DNA of 64,000 bases, taken from NCBI RefSeq assembly GCF_020034665.1, contig NZ_JAIQDI010000001.1:1550001-1614000 (forward strand), in the 5' to 3' direction. The notes under the pieces were generated by a model that was given only the letters and a program-made list of their open reading frames with translations, was not told the origin of the DNA and did no database searches. Below, in pieces: positions 43,995 to 51,968 of this stretch. The stretch's first letter is position 1; each line of letters opens with the position of its first letter. The position numbers and the translations under genes are program-made. The stretch comes from Niabella beijingensis. Lineage in GTDB: Bacteria; Bacteroidota; Bacteroidia; Chitinophagales; Chitinophagaceae.

Positions 43995-44008
43995 CGTTTC
44001 CTTACCCG

Positions 44009-44899
44009 TTAATGTTCCGTGATCCGGTTGAGTGTAATGTCGTTAAGATGCATGCGTATGTATTCGGGTAACCCCGGGCTTCCCAGCGGAAGATCCACTG
44101 AAATCTTTTCAAAATCCTGTACCCGTTTTACACGGTCAAAGATCTCATACAAGGCAATGGGCTCTTCATTAAAACTCACACAGGTGCTCACAAAATTCAT
44201 CTGTTCCACACAAAAACTCTTATAGCGCAGTTTTTCAGATGCATCTTTCAAACGTCCGATAAAGTGACGTTGCCGAATGAACGTGGTACTATTCATAATG
44301 ATAAAGACATACTCACCGTAAGAAGTTATTTTCCCATAATACATGTGATTATCCTTTCCGGTCCGCTCAACAAAATATTCATCACCTGATTTATAAATTT
44401 CCATCGCTGAACGCCAGACCCTTTCTTCCGCCGGTTTATCTGTTGTTAAGGGAAGGTTCCGGTTATAACAATACCAGTATCCCACCAAGTGATCCAGTAA
44501 AACATTATTTGCAACACCCAGCGGGATATTGATCTTTAATTCGTGAAAGCTAAAACTGGCCGCAGTGTTATTGATAAAATCAATATAACTTTCATATCCC
44601 AGTGCGCGTGCTATACCCCCAAGTTTGGAAAAATTGGGGCTGCTGATTCCTGCTGCCGGTTTACCGGATTTCCAGGGTTTTAACCTCCGGATGATCAGGT
44701 GTTCATAGAGATAATGATCGCCCAAAGCGGTATCCCTTCGCATGCTGGTTTCCTTTTTTTGCTGCAGCCGGAGGCGCAGCTCTTCTGAAACACCCGCCCA
44801 TTCTGCCTTTGAAACAGCAGCCCATTCATTCTTTTTCAGAAAATAAACAGCCATGTAATTCATCAGCCGCTCGAGATCCTGTAATGCTTCTCTGGTCAA
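44009..44899 (-). CDS. hypothetical protein with an N-terminal LGYESYIDFIN-type segment
   Basis: 296 residues, no signal peptide or membrane segment. The N-terminal 100 residues are helical and include GGIARALGYESYIDFINN (about residues 93-110), a pattern seen at the end of helix-turn-helix-like domains in several Bacteroidota signalling proteins; I cannot confirm DNA binding. Residues about 125-280 look beta-rich (YYGKITSYGEYVFIIMNST, CVSFNEEPIALYEIF) and may form a sensing domain. The start is TTG at 44899, or alternatively ATG at 44863. It diverges from the GRDP-like gene across 99 bases. No function can be stated. Confidence 0.6.
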   Translation of the reverse strand: MTREALQDLERLMNYMAVYFLKKNEWAAVSKAEWAGVSEELRLRLQQKKETSMRRDTALGDHYLYEHLIIRRLKPWKSGKPAAGISSPNFSKLGGIARALGYESYIDFINNTAASFSFHELKINIPLGVANNVLLDHLVGYWYCYNRNLPLTTDKPAEERVWRSAMEIYKSGDEYFVERTGKDNHMYYGKITSYGEYVFIIMNSTTFIRQRHFIGRLKDASEKLRYKSFCVEQMNFVSTCVSFNEEPIALYEIFDRVKRVQDFEKISVDLPLGSPGLPEYIRMHLNDITLNRITEH

Positions 44900-44977
44900 A
44901 ATAATACGATTTTAATACTAAAATACATCTTCTTACGACAAATCCAATACAGGAGCATTCTGGGCATTCCACAACTT

Positions 44978-45000
44978 TACAGTATAAAACACTACAGTAT
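44978..45000. repeat. Direct repeat TACAGTAT x2 at the GRDP-like gene start
   Basis: TACAGTAT occurs at 44978-44985 and 44993-45000, 15 bases apart. The second copy ends within the ATG of the GRDP-like gene. Such spacing suggests a regulator site in the divergent region, but chance is possible. Confidence 0.3.
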
Positions 45001-45763
45001 GAAAACCATAATCGAAATGCCCGTTCATATGTCTCCGGAAAAAACCTTGCTCTGGCAACGGATCCGTGACTTTACACTCGATAACAACGAAGCCGCGCTG
45101 CCTTTCTCGCGAAAACTGGCCCGTGAGCAGCATTGGAGTTACAGCTTCACAAGCGGTGCCATAGAAGAATACCGCAGGTTTATTTTTCTTTGCTGTATCG
45201 CTCCTCGGGGAGCATCTCCTTCAACTATTGTGGATAAGGTCTGGCACCTGCACCTCCTCTACACACAGAATTACTGGGAGGACTTCTGCAAAAAAACACT
45301 CGGTCGTAAATTACATCATCATCCTTCCGGTGGCGGCACAGACGAGAACAAAAAGCATGCAGATTGGCGCAAAACAACCCTGGAGCTCTATCGCAGCACA
45401 TTCGGAATTGATCCGCCAGCGCTTTATTGGGACGATACCTCCAATAAAACAGCACAAAAGACCCGCAGGCCAGGAACCTGGAAGCTGGTGATCTGCTGTT
45501 GTTTATTATTGCTGCTGGCAGGCTGCAACAACCTGATAAGCACCATTGGTCCTGTTATGGGAATCGGGTTCCTACTGTTTTTCGGAGGCCTGATACTTGC
45601 TTCGCTCTCCGAAAACAAAAGTACAGATGCGGGAAAAAAGAAAACGGATGATACGGGTGGCGGCTGTAGCGGGGGAGGCAGTAGTTGCAGCAGCGGTTGC
45701 GGAGGTGGAGGAGGCTGCGGAGGCGGATGTGGTGGGTGTGGTGGTGGATGCGGTGGCGCTTAA
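44999..45763 (+). CDS. GRDP-like domain protein with membrane helices and Gly/Cys-rich tail
   Basis: 254 residues. An N-terminal soluble domain carries VDKVWHLHLLY (about residues 77-87) and YWEDFCKKTLGRKLHHHP, the conserved His-rich pattern of glycine-rich-domain-protein-like (GRDP-like) domains, known from plants and bacteria. Hydrophobic segments around residues 160-178 (VICCCLLLLLAGC) and 182-202 follow. The last 36 residues, from about GGGCSGGG, are almost only Gly and Cys in motifs such as GCGGGGGC. The His clusters and Cys tail suggest metal binding, which is inference. Start ATG 44999. A small membrane protein gene follows after 13 bases. The function of the family is unknown. Confidence 0.75.
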   Translation: MKTIIEMPVHMSPEKTLLWQRIRDFTLDNNEAALPFSRKLAREQHWSYSFTSGAIEEYRRFIFLCCIAPRGASPSTIVDKVWHLHLLYTQNYWEDFCKKTLGRKLHHHPSGGGTDENKKHADWRKTTLELYRSTFGIDPPALYWDDTSNKTAQKTRRPGTWKLVICCCLLLLLAGCNNLISTIGPVMGIGFLLFFGGLILASLSENKSTDAGKKKTDDTGGGCSGGGSSCSSGCGGGGGCGGGCGGCGGGCGGA

Positions 45764-45776
45764 CTCAATAAATACA

Positions 45777-46154
45777 ATGCATACTAACAAATTATACTAC
45801 CTACGTACTATGGGGTATGGACTCATCTATCTGGCAGTTCCCTGTCTGGTCATCGAAGTCATTTTCCGGAAATGGTTCCCTTATTCTCTCACAGGCAAAC
45901 AATTTCTGATTTTTTACATCATTCATATGGTCACCGGACTGCTAATCCTTTACCGGGTCCGGAGATCATTCAATGGCAACAGGCTTTCATTTTTGTTCCT
46001 CAGTATTTCAACAATTCTTGCCGGGGCACGTATAATACAGGGTCTCAGCCATTTAAAACCGATTGGTTATCTGGTCCTGTTAACCCTCCTGAATAGTTTT
46101 CTGCTCCTTACAGGAGATCCGGCCCCAAAAAAAGGCAACCACGGTAGAAAATAG
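45777..46154 (+). CDS. small four-helix membrane protein, unrecognised
   Basis: 125 residues with about four hydrophobic segments (near 10-25, 40-58, 67-82, 92-110). It begins MHTNKLYYLRTMGYG, which fits a real start; the longer open frame upstream runs antisense-like through the Gly/Cys tail codons and is rejected. It sits 13 bases after the GRDP-like gene on the same strand, so both are probably co-transcribed and may act together in the membrane. No family was recognised. Confidence 0.6.
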   Translation: MHTNKLYYLRTMGYGLIYLAVPCLVIEVIFRKWFPYSLTGKQFLIFYIIHMVTGLLILYRVRRSFNGNRLSFLFLSISTILAGARIIQGLSHLKPIGYLVLLTLLNSFLLLTGDPAPKKGNHGRK

Positions 46155-46221
46155 TGGAACAGCTCCACATGGAATGGCAGAAAACTTCGAGCTCACCGCC
46201 AGGATATTCTACATAATAATA

Positions 46222-46238
46222 AGTACTTTTATAGTACT
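46222..46238. promoter_or_regulatory. AGTACT-N5-AGTACT repeat upstream of the DUF1569-like gene
   Basis: Two copies of the palindromic word AGTACT (46222-46227 and 46233-46238) form a symmetric site 21 bases before the ATG. The word GTACTT also occurs in the palindrome before the MFS gene (54876-54888). A possible regulator site; not tested. Confidence 0.3.
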
Positions 46239-46258
46239 GAAACCAAACGACCGGTATC

Positions 46259-46711
46259 ATGACCAATATTTTTTCCCAGGAAGGCGCTCAATTCATGATC
46301 AGCCGCATTGAACAGCTTACACCGGAAAGCCAGCCACACTGGGGCAAAATGAGTGTCGACCAGATGCTGGCGCATCTTTGTGTTATGTACGAAACGGTGT
46401 ATACCGATAAGCATCCGAAGCCGGCAGGTTTTTTAAAATGGATGATGAAGACCTTTATCAAAAAGACGGTGGTGAATGCATCGCCTTATAAACGCAATGG
46501 CAGAACCGCACCGCATTTCCGGATCGCCGGTCCACGCGATTTTGAAAAAGAAAAGCAACGATTGATGGGCTATATCCGCCAGACCCGGGAACTGGGTGCT
46601 GCCCATTTTGACGGTAAAGAATCGCATTCATTCGGACCGCTCAGTGAAACAGAATGGAATAACCTGTTCTCGAAACACCTGGACCATCATTTAAAACAGT
46701 TTGGTGTTTAA
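46259..46711 (+). CDS. DUF1569 (DinB-like helical bundle) protein
   Basis: 150-residue protein that fits DUF1569, a DinB-like four-helix bundle. It has a first His in MSVDQMLAHLCVMYE (about residues 31-45), a central FLKWMMKTFIKK helix, and DHHLKQFG (about 141-148) near the end, which provides further His ligands of the metal site. Function is unknown; relatives act in thiol transfer or detoxification. It starts a run of small same-strand genes (46259-48269) that may be an operon, though the spacing is variable (14-37 bases). Confidence 0.75.
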   Translation: MTNIFSQEGAQFMISRIEQLTPESQPHWGKMSVDQMLAHLCVMYETVYTDKHPKPAGFLKWMMKTFIKKTVVNASPYKRNGRTAPHFRIAGPRDFEKEKQRLMGYIRQTRELGAAHFDGKESHSFGPLSETEWNNLFSKHLDHHLKQFGV

Positions 46712-46726
46712 CTTCAATCTTCGCCA

Positions 46727-47185
46727 ATGAAAACAATATTACTTTTCGCATTCGGCATTCTGATTCAGATTTGCCTGCCCGCGCAAACTCCGGAAGCTGG
46801 TTACAGCAAGGCCCTGGCCGACAGCCTCGGAGCGGACGCTTACGGTATGCGTATGTACCAGTTCGTTCTGTTAAAAACAGGCGACAGCACCATTACCGAT
46901 AAGGATAAAGTGGCGGCGCTTTTTAAAGGACACATGGAAAATATAGGGAAACTGGTTGCCGCCCATAAACTGATCCTGGCAGGTCCGTTCGCAAAAAACC
47001 CGGAACAATACCGGGGCCTTTTCATTTTCACCACAAAAACAAAGGAAGAAACACGCACCTTACTGGAAGGAGATCCTGCAATAAAATCGGGACTGCTGAA
47101 GGCCGATATCTATGACTGGTACGGCTCTGCCGCCCTTCCGATGTATGTTCCCTTTCACAACCGGATCGAAAAAAACAAACCCTGA
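46727..47185 (+). CDS. secreted YciI-like protein
   Basis: 152 residues with a signal peptide (LFAFGILIQICLPAQ). The body is a YCII-related ferredoxin-like fold, with MYQFVLLKTGDS at the start, FKGHMENIGKLVAAHKLILAGPF in the middle and GLFIFTTKTKEETRTLLEGDPAIKSGLL, which is the typical YciI core. The His in HMENIGKL is the usual active-site candidate. Most YciI proteins are cytoplasmic; the signal peptide places this one in the periplasm, as often seen in Bacteroidota. Reaction unknown. The methyltransferase gene starts one base after its stop. Confidence 0.75.
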   Translation: MKTILLFAFGILIQICLPAQTPEAGYSKALADSLGADAYGMRMYQFVLLKTGDSTITDKDKVAALFKGHMENIGKLVAAHKLILAGPFAKNPEQYRGLFIFTTKTKEETRTLLEGDPAIKSGLLKADIYDWYGSAALPMYVPFHNRIEKNKP

Positions 47186-47186
47186 C

Positions 47187-47693
47187 ATGAACATTCAGGA
47201 AGCAGGTGAACTGATACAGGGATTACGGTTGCCCGCTGCTGCGCCGTTGCGCTGGGCAGATCTCGGTTGTGGCGGGGGTACCTTCACCTATGCGCTCCAC
47301 GACATGCTTCCCCCCGACAGTATTATATACGCCATTGATAAGAACCAGCAGCAATTCGACGAGCCCGGGATCCGTTTTTCCCGGTTGGATTTTGAAGAAC
47401 AACCGCTGCAGCTGCCTCCCCTGTCCGGCATCCTGATGGCCAATTCACTGCATTATATCAAAGACCAGCTGTCGCTGCTGAAAAGGCTCCGGCTACAGCT
47501 GGAAGAAGGCGGAACAATGGCGATCGTGGAATACGATACCAGCAACGCAAACAGATGGGTACCCTTTCCGGTGCCTCCTGCAAAAGCCGCACAACTGGCG
47601 GAACAATGCGGTTACAGGAATTTTTATCTGATGGGAAGCCGCCCCTCAGTGTATCATAGCAGCGGTATGTATGCGGCTGCTTTCTCTGCTTAA
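47187..47693 (+). CDS. class I SAM-dependent methyltransferase
   Basis: 168 residues. Motif I ADLGCGGGTFTYAL (about residues 25-38) and acidic loop YAIDKNQQQ (about 51-59) bind S-adenosylmethionine; ILMANSLHYIKD (about 86-97) is motif II-like; MAIVEYD corresponds to the late strand. It is shorter than many relatives but has the full core fold. The acceptor is unknown. ATG at 47187 begins one base after the YciI-like stop, which argues for co-transcription; the longer frame upstream is in another gene and is rejected. Confidence 0.8.
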   Translation: MNIQEAGELIQGLRLPAAAPLRWADLGCGGGTFTYALHDMLPPDSIIYAIDKNQQQFDEPGIRFSRLDFEEQPLQLPPLSGILMANSLHYIKDQLSLLKRLRLQLEEGGTMAIVEYDTSNANRWVPFPVPPAKAAQLAEQCGYRNFYLMGSRPSVYHSSGMYAAAFSA

Positions 47694-47729
47694 GAAACAA
47701 TTCATTTTTTAACGATAAAAAATCAAGAC

Positions 47730-48269
47730 ATGCGTATTCTGAAAAAAATCCTGCTGGTAATCGTCGTCCTCATCCTGCTGGTACTTCTCGTAGCCGCATT
47801 TGTGGACGGAAAAATCAAATTCGAAAGATCCGTTGACATCAATGCACCGGTTGACACAGTGTGGACACATGTCAGCAGCCTTGCCGCCATGAACACCTGG
47901 AGTCCCTGGTTCGACAAGGATCCTGCCATGAAAAAAACAAGCGAGGGTACCGATGGTACGCCCGGGGCACGGTTTTGCTGGGAAAGCCAGAAAAAAGAGG
48001 TGGGCAGGGGCTGCCAGACCATCCGTTCATTGAACGCGCCCGCTTCCATTGAAACTGATCTTAAATTTTATACGCCTTACGAAAGCGAGGCACAGGCCTA
48101 TGTAAAACTGGAGCCGGCCGGATCCGGAACCAGGGCCACATGGGGTTTTAACAGTGAAATGCCTTACCCCCTCCGGATCATCAAGCTTTTTACGAATATG
48201 GAAAAAATGATGGAACCGGATTTCACAAAAGGACTGCAGCGACTGAAAGAACAGGCAGAGCACCGCTGA
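47730..48269 (+). CDS. SRPBCC family (polyketide cyclase/START-like) protein with N-terminal anchor
   Basis: 179 residues. A hydrophobic N-terminal helix (LLVIVVLILLVLLVAAF, about residues 8-25) precedes an SRPBCC ligand-binding domain: KIKFERSVDINAPVDTVWTHVSSLAAMNTWSPWFDKDP is the signature start, and the last helix (MMEPDFTKGLQRLKEQ) closes the fold. It is likely a membrane-anchored lipid or hydrophobic ligand binder; the actual ligand is unknown. Confidence 0.8.
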   Translation: MRILKKILLVIVVLILLVLLVAAFVDGKIKFERSVDINAPVDTVWTHVSSLAAMNTWSPWFDKDPAMKKTSEGTDGTPGARFCWESQKKEVGRGCQTIRSLNAPASIETDLKFYTPYESEAQAYVKLEPAGSGTRATWGFNSEMPYPLRIIKLFTNMEKMMEPDFTKGLQRLKEQAEHR

Positions 48270-48344
48270 TCCCGTACATCATTGCCCATAGCGTCCTGCT
48301 GCCGGTCACTGTCATATACTGAATACCGTTTGAAGCAGTAAATT

Positions 48345-48352
48345 TATCTTTG
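48345..48352 (+). promoter_or_regulatory. -7 element TATCTTTG before the 225-residue lipoprotein gene
   Basis: A perfect TAnnTTTG, with a predicted leader of about 13 bases to the ATG at 48372. The only upstream TTTG (48329-48332) is too close (12 bases) to serve as a normal -33. Confidence 0.45.
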
Positions 48353-48371
48353 CTGAGATCAAATACAGTTT

Positions 48372-49049
48372 ATGCTGTTTCTGAAAAGGACACTGCTTTT
48401 TATATTGTTTTGTGGCGTTACCGCCTGCGTGCAGCCGGTAACCGAACAGGTACCGCAGCATTTCGCCGGCCAGCTGGAAACCCTGTGCCGGTTGATCACC
48501 GGCAGCCCAGCCGACAGGAGCAGGATCATACTGGCCTTTGCCGCTGTGGATCCCGCACCGCTGTTCCGCAACACGGCAGTAGCAGCCGGCGGCTATGAGG
48601 GGTTTTATCCGGACAGTATTTACAGTATTGTTACCCCACCTTCAGATCCGGACGATCTCCCTGTAACTACCGGAACCATGCAAACCTGGCGCCGGAAGGA
48701 TAGCCTTTTTTATGAGATCACGTTCAACCTGAGAAGTACGTATAAAATGACGCCATCCGGCACCGTGCTGTTTGAGCAAACAGCGAACGGGCCCCAGTTG
48801 TCCTTTCCCGAATTGAACCGGCTTTTTGGAAAAGAACATTCCCTCTTCCCGGCAGGTATGCAGCCGAAGGAATCAAAGTATTACTACTACCGGTATACGA
48901 ATCCGGAGAACCAGGGGACCGCACTTATAAAGACCCGTTCTTTTTTTACACCCGGTGCAAACTACAACAGCATCTATACGGTTACAATAATCAGCGGTAT
49001 CCTGGATCCGCAACAGGACAAAAGCGGCGATACGGGAACATCTCCGTAA
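48372..49049 (+). CDS. hypothetical lipoprotein
   Basis: 225 residues. A short signal with lipobox (LLFILFCGVTAC) suggests lipid anchoring. The rest is rich in Tyr, Ser and Pro (PPSDPDDLPVTTGTM, ESKYYYYRYTNPENQG) with alternating strands. I recognise no family. It is preceded by its own -7 element and followed by 187 bases before the antiporter gene; a small hairpin (ACCGGA/TCCGGT, about 49097-49111) lies in that gap but has no T-run. Confidence 0.6.
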   Translation: MLFLKRTLLFILFCGVTACVQPVTEQVPQHFAGQLETLCRLITGSPADRSRIILAFAAVDPAPLFRNTAVAAGGYEGFYPDSIYSIVTPPSDPDDLPVTTGTMQTWRRKDSLFYEITFNLRSTYKMTPSGTVLFEQTANGPQLSFPELNRLFGKEHSLFPAGMQPKESKYYYYRYTNPENQGTALIKTRSFFTPGANYNSIYTVTIISGILDPQQDKSGDTGTSP

Positions 49050-49236
49050 AACGTTTTTTTTACAGATCCGCACCCTCAGCGCTTTTCAAGATCTCTACCG
49101 GACAATCCGGTGACAATAGTTCCGGATTTTCGGGCAGCAGAAGGCATGAATAACGGCATATTAAACAAAACCGTTTTCGTTTGGTTATTACCCTTTCAGG
49201 ATTTATTTTCAGGAACTCAATTTCAAACCGCATTTT

Positions 49237-50847
49237 ATGATACATGATTATTTACTTATCTCGATAAGTGTTGTTTTAGGCGTAATGCTCCTCGTGATAC
49301 TCGGGCAGAAGCTCCGCGTGGCTTATCCCATCTTCCTGGTCATTGCCGGACTGATGATCAGCCTCATTCCCGGGATACCGGTTTTTCAGATCAACCCGGA
49401 TATTGTGTTCCTGATCTTCCTGCCTCCCATTCTTTTTGAAGCAGCCTGGTTTACTTCCTGGAGGGATTTCTGGAAATGGAAACGTCCGATCTTCCTGCTC
49501 GCTTTCGGACTGGTACTGCTTACCTCGGTGGTGGTGGCATTTGCATCCTCGGCCCTGATCCCCGGCATCACCCTTGCCATGGGTTTTTTGCTGGGAGGGA
49601 TCAATTCCCCACCTGATGCGGTTGCAGCTACCTCAGTATTGAAGCATATGAAAATTCCCAAACGGGATATGACGATCCTCGAGGGGGAAAGCCTGGTGAA
49701 TGATGCGTCCAGCCTGATCGTGTTCAAATTTGCCCTGGCTGCAGTAATGACAGGACAGTTTGTATTCCAGGATGCATTGAAAGATTTTTTCATCATGGCA
49801 GTGATGGGAGTGCTTACCGGGCTGGCCATCGGTTTTGTTTTTGCATGGTTACTGAACCGTATTAAGTCCAACTCCAATATTGATACAGTGCTTACGCTCA
49901 TTGTTCCTTATGTTATGTACATTGTGGCAGAGCATTTTCATTTCTCCGGTGTGCTGGCGGTCGTGGCCGGCGGGCTGATGATGTCGTATCACTCCCACTG
50001 TTTTCTAAGTCATACCACACGCATACAGGCAGGCAATGTTTGGAACACCCTCATCTTCCTGATCAATGCACTCATTTTTGTGCTGATCGGACTGGAAATG
50101 CCCATCGTTATCCAGGGGATGAAAAATTATTCGATTGCCGATGGTATCAGATACGCTGTCATTCTCGGAGGCATTATTGTGGCCACAAGGATCATCTGGT
50201 GCTACCTGATCGCATTTGCTCCCCGGTGGTTCTCAAAAAAGATACGGGATAACGAACCCAGCCCCGGATGGCGGGCTCCGCTGATCATGAGCTTTGCCGC
50301 CATGCGCGGTGTGGTATCGCTTGCATCCGCCCTGGCCATCCCCTTGCTGCTTCCTTCCGGCCAGCCATTCCCCCACCGGGATATATTGCTTTTTGTCACT
50401 TTCGTGATCATTGTACTTACCCTTGTAGGCCAGGGGCTGCTGCTGCCGGTATTTATCAAATGGATGAAGATTAAGGAAATTGATGAAGTGCTGCCAAGGG
50501 AAAAACAGGAAGCCATTATACAGGCCCGGCTCAAGCATGCGGCCCTTACAGCGATGAACAGTGATTTCCAGAAACAGATCGCGCAAAATTCGCTGGTGAA
50601 CCATCAGAAAAGAAAGCTGGAAACCGATCTCGAACTGCTGTCCGACAAATTACAATGCATTGCTACTTCCAGTCACCATGCAGAAGCGGCATCTGCCAAT
50701 AAAGACATTGCCCGGGCACTGATCCGTGTACAGCGCGATCAGTTGCTGCGCCTGCGTCATGAACAGCAGTTTGAAGATACCGTGCTGCGGAACCAGGAAA
50801 TGCAACTGGACCTGGAGGAAGCCAAGATCACCGGCTTTGAGCATTAA
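49237..50847 (+). CDS. Na+/H+ antiporter, CPA1 family
   Basis: 536-residue inner-membrane exchanger with about 12 hydrophobic segments and a cytoplasmic C-terminal tail of about 130 residues, charged and coiled-coil-like (VLRNQEMQLDLEEAKI at the end). The ion-binding core is in GINSPPDAVAATSVLKHM and EGESLVNDASSLIVFK (residues about 123-165), where conserved Asp/Asn residues act. It exports Na+ (or K+) in exchange for protons to keep cell pH and salt balance. The length and tail fit the bacterial NhaP/Nhe-like members. Confidence 0.92.
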   Translation: MIHDYLLISISVVLGVMLLVILGQKLRVAYPIFLVIAGLMISLIPGIPVFQINPDIVFLIFLPPILFEAAWFTSWRDFWKWKRPIFLLAFGLVLLTSVVVAFASSALIPGITLAMGFLLGGINSPPDAVAATSVLKHMKIPKRDMTILEGESLVNDASSLIVFKFALAAVMTGQFVFQDALKDFFIMAVMGVLTGLAIGFVFAWLLNRIKSNSNIDTVLTLIVPYVMYIVAEHFHFSGVLAVVAGGLMMSYHSHCFLSHTTRIQAGNVWNTLIFLINALIFVLIGLEMPIVIQGMKNYSIADGIRYAVILGGIIVATRIIWCYLIAFAPRWFSKKIRDNEPSPGWRAPLIMSFAAMRGVVSLASALAIPLLLPSGQPFPHRDILLFVTFVIIVLTLVGQGLLLPVFIKWMKIKEIDEVLPREKQEAIIQARLKHAALTAMNSDFQKQIAQNSLVNHQKRKLETDLELLSDKLQCIATSSHHAEAASANKDIARALIRVQRDQLLRLRHEQQFEDTVLRNQEMQLDLEEAKITGFEH

Positions 50848-50954
50848 TGGGTATCTTTATACTCCTGCTGATAATTGGCAGACATCCGGATCCTTCTGTT
50901 CTGTCGCCCGGCCGCTTTTAGCGGTAACAGGAGGCATTCGTAAACAAGTATTCT

Positions 50955-51968
50955 ATGCTGTCGTTCCGGGAAGAAGGTATTTATTTTCCTGCGGCGGATC
51001 TCTATATAGACCCCTGGAAGCCGGTAGCCCGTGCAGTGATAACACACGGACACAGCGATCATGCCCGTCCGGGGATGGGCAGTTACCTTTGTCATACCCT
51101 CACCAAAGAGATCATCCGGCATCGTCTTGGTGCTGATATAAAGGTGCAGCCCCTGGGTTATAATGAACCCCTTCATATCAACGGCGCCACGCTGAGCTTT
51201 CATCCCGCAGGGCACATCATCGGCGCTGCACAGGTACGACTGGAGTACAAGGGGGAAATATGGGTGATCACCGGCGATTACAAACTGCACGATGACGGGG
51301 TCTCCACACCCTACGAACCGGTGACCTGTCATAGTTTCGTGACCGAAAGCACCTTCGGACTCCCTGTTTACAGCTTTCGTCCTTGTACAATCATCTATGA
51401 AGCGATCAACCACTGGTGTGCGCAAAACGCACGGGAAGGTTATAGCAGCATACTTATCAGTTATGCCCTGGGTAAGTCGCAGAACATCCTGGCAAACCTG
51501 AATCCCGATCTGGGCGTGCCGCTGCTGCATGGTGCAGTATACAATATGAACGAAGCGCTTGCAAGGGCGGGTTTATCATTTCCCGGTGAATGGCTGACCG
51601 GGGAAACACCGGGCGACCGTTTAAAAAATGCGGTCGTAGTGGCCCCTCAAAGTGTTCTGGGCACTCCATGGCTGCGGAAGCTCCAGCCCTACCGGATCGC
51701 GGTCTGCAGCGGATGGATGGCCCTGCGCGGCCCGCGGCGGCGGCTTTCAGTGGATAAAGGGTTTGCCTTAAGCGATCACTGCGATTTTGAACAGCTGAAC
51801 ACGGCCATCAGGGCTACCGGCGCACAGAATATTTATGTCACCCACGGCTACCAGGCAGTGTACAGCAGGTGGCTGCGGGAACAGTACGGCCTGAATGCCA
51901 TCGAGCTTACCACGCATTTTGAAAACAGCGAAGAAGCCCTTACAGAAGAGGATCCAAAAACGGTCTGA
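50955..51968 (+). CDS. ligase-associated DNA exonuclease, metallo-beta-lactamase fold
   Basis: 337 residues of the metallo-beta-lactamase/beta-CASP type, the family called ligase-associated DNA exonuclease. The metal motif is THGHSDHARPG (about residues 29-39); a second set of ligands is in HPAGHIIGAAQ and ITGDYKL. The end contains GFALSDHCDF and VTHGYQ, also typical. It is encoded directly before an ATP-dependent ligase, with stop and start codons adjacent, as in known repair cassettes of exonuclease, ligase, helicase and phosphoesterase. It is thought to trim DNA ends before ligation. Confidence 0.92.
   Translation: MLSFREEGIYFPAADLYIDPWKPVARAVITHGHSDHARPGMGSYLCHTLTKEIIRHRLGADIKVQPLGYNEPLHINGATLSFHPAGHIIGAAQVRLEYKGEIWVITGDYKLHDDGVSTPYEPVTCHSFVTESTFGLPVYSFRPCTIIYEAINHWCAQNAREGYSSILISYALGKSQNILANLNPDLGVPLLHGAVYNMNEALARAGLSFPGEWLTGETPGDRLKNAVVVAPQSVLGTPWLRKLQPYRIAVCSGWMALRGPRRRLSVDKGFALSDHCDFEQLNTAIRATGAQNIYVTHGYQAVYSRWLREQYGLNAIELTTHFENSEEALTEEDPKTV

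Noticed and set aside
45597..45776. Upstream extension of the small membrane protein frame through the Gly/Cys codons
   Set aside because: The Ala/Val-rich translation is the other frame of a Gly/Cys repeat; the ATG at 45777 gives a normal membrane protein start.
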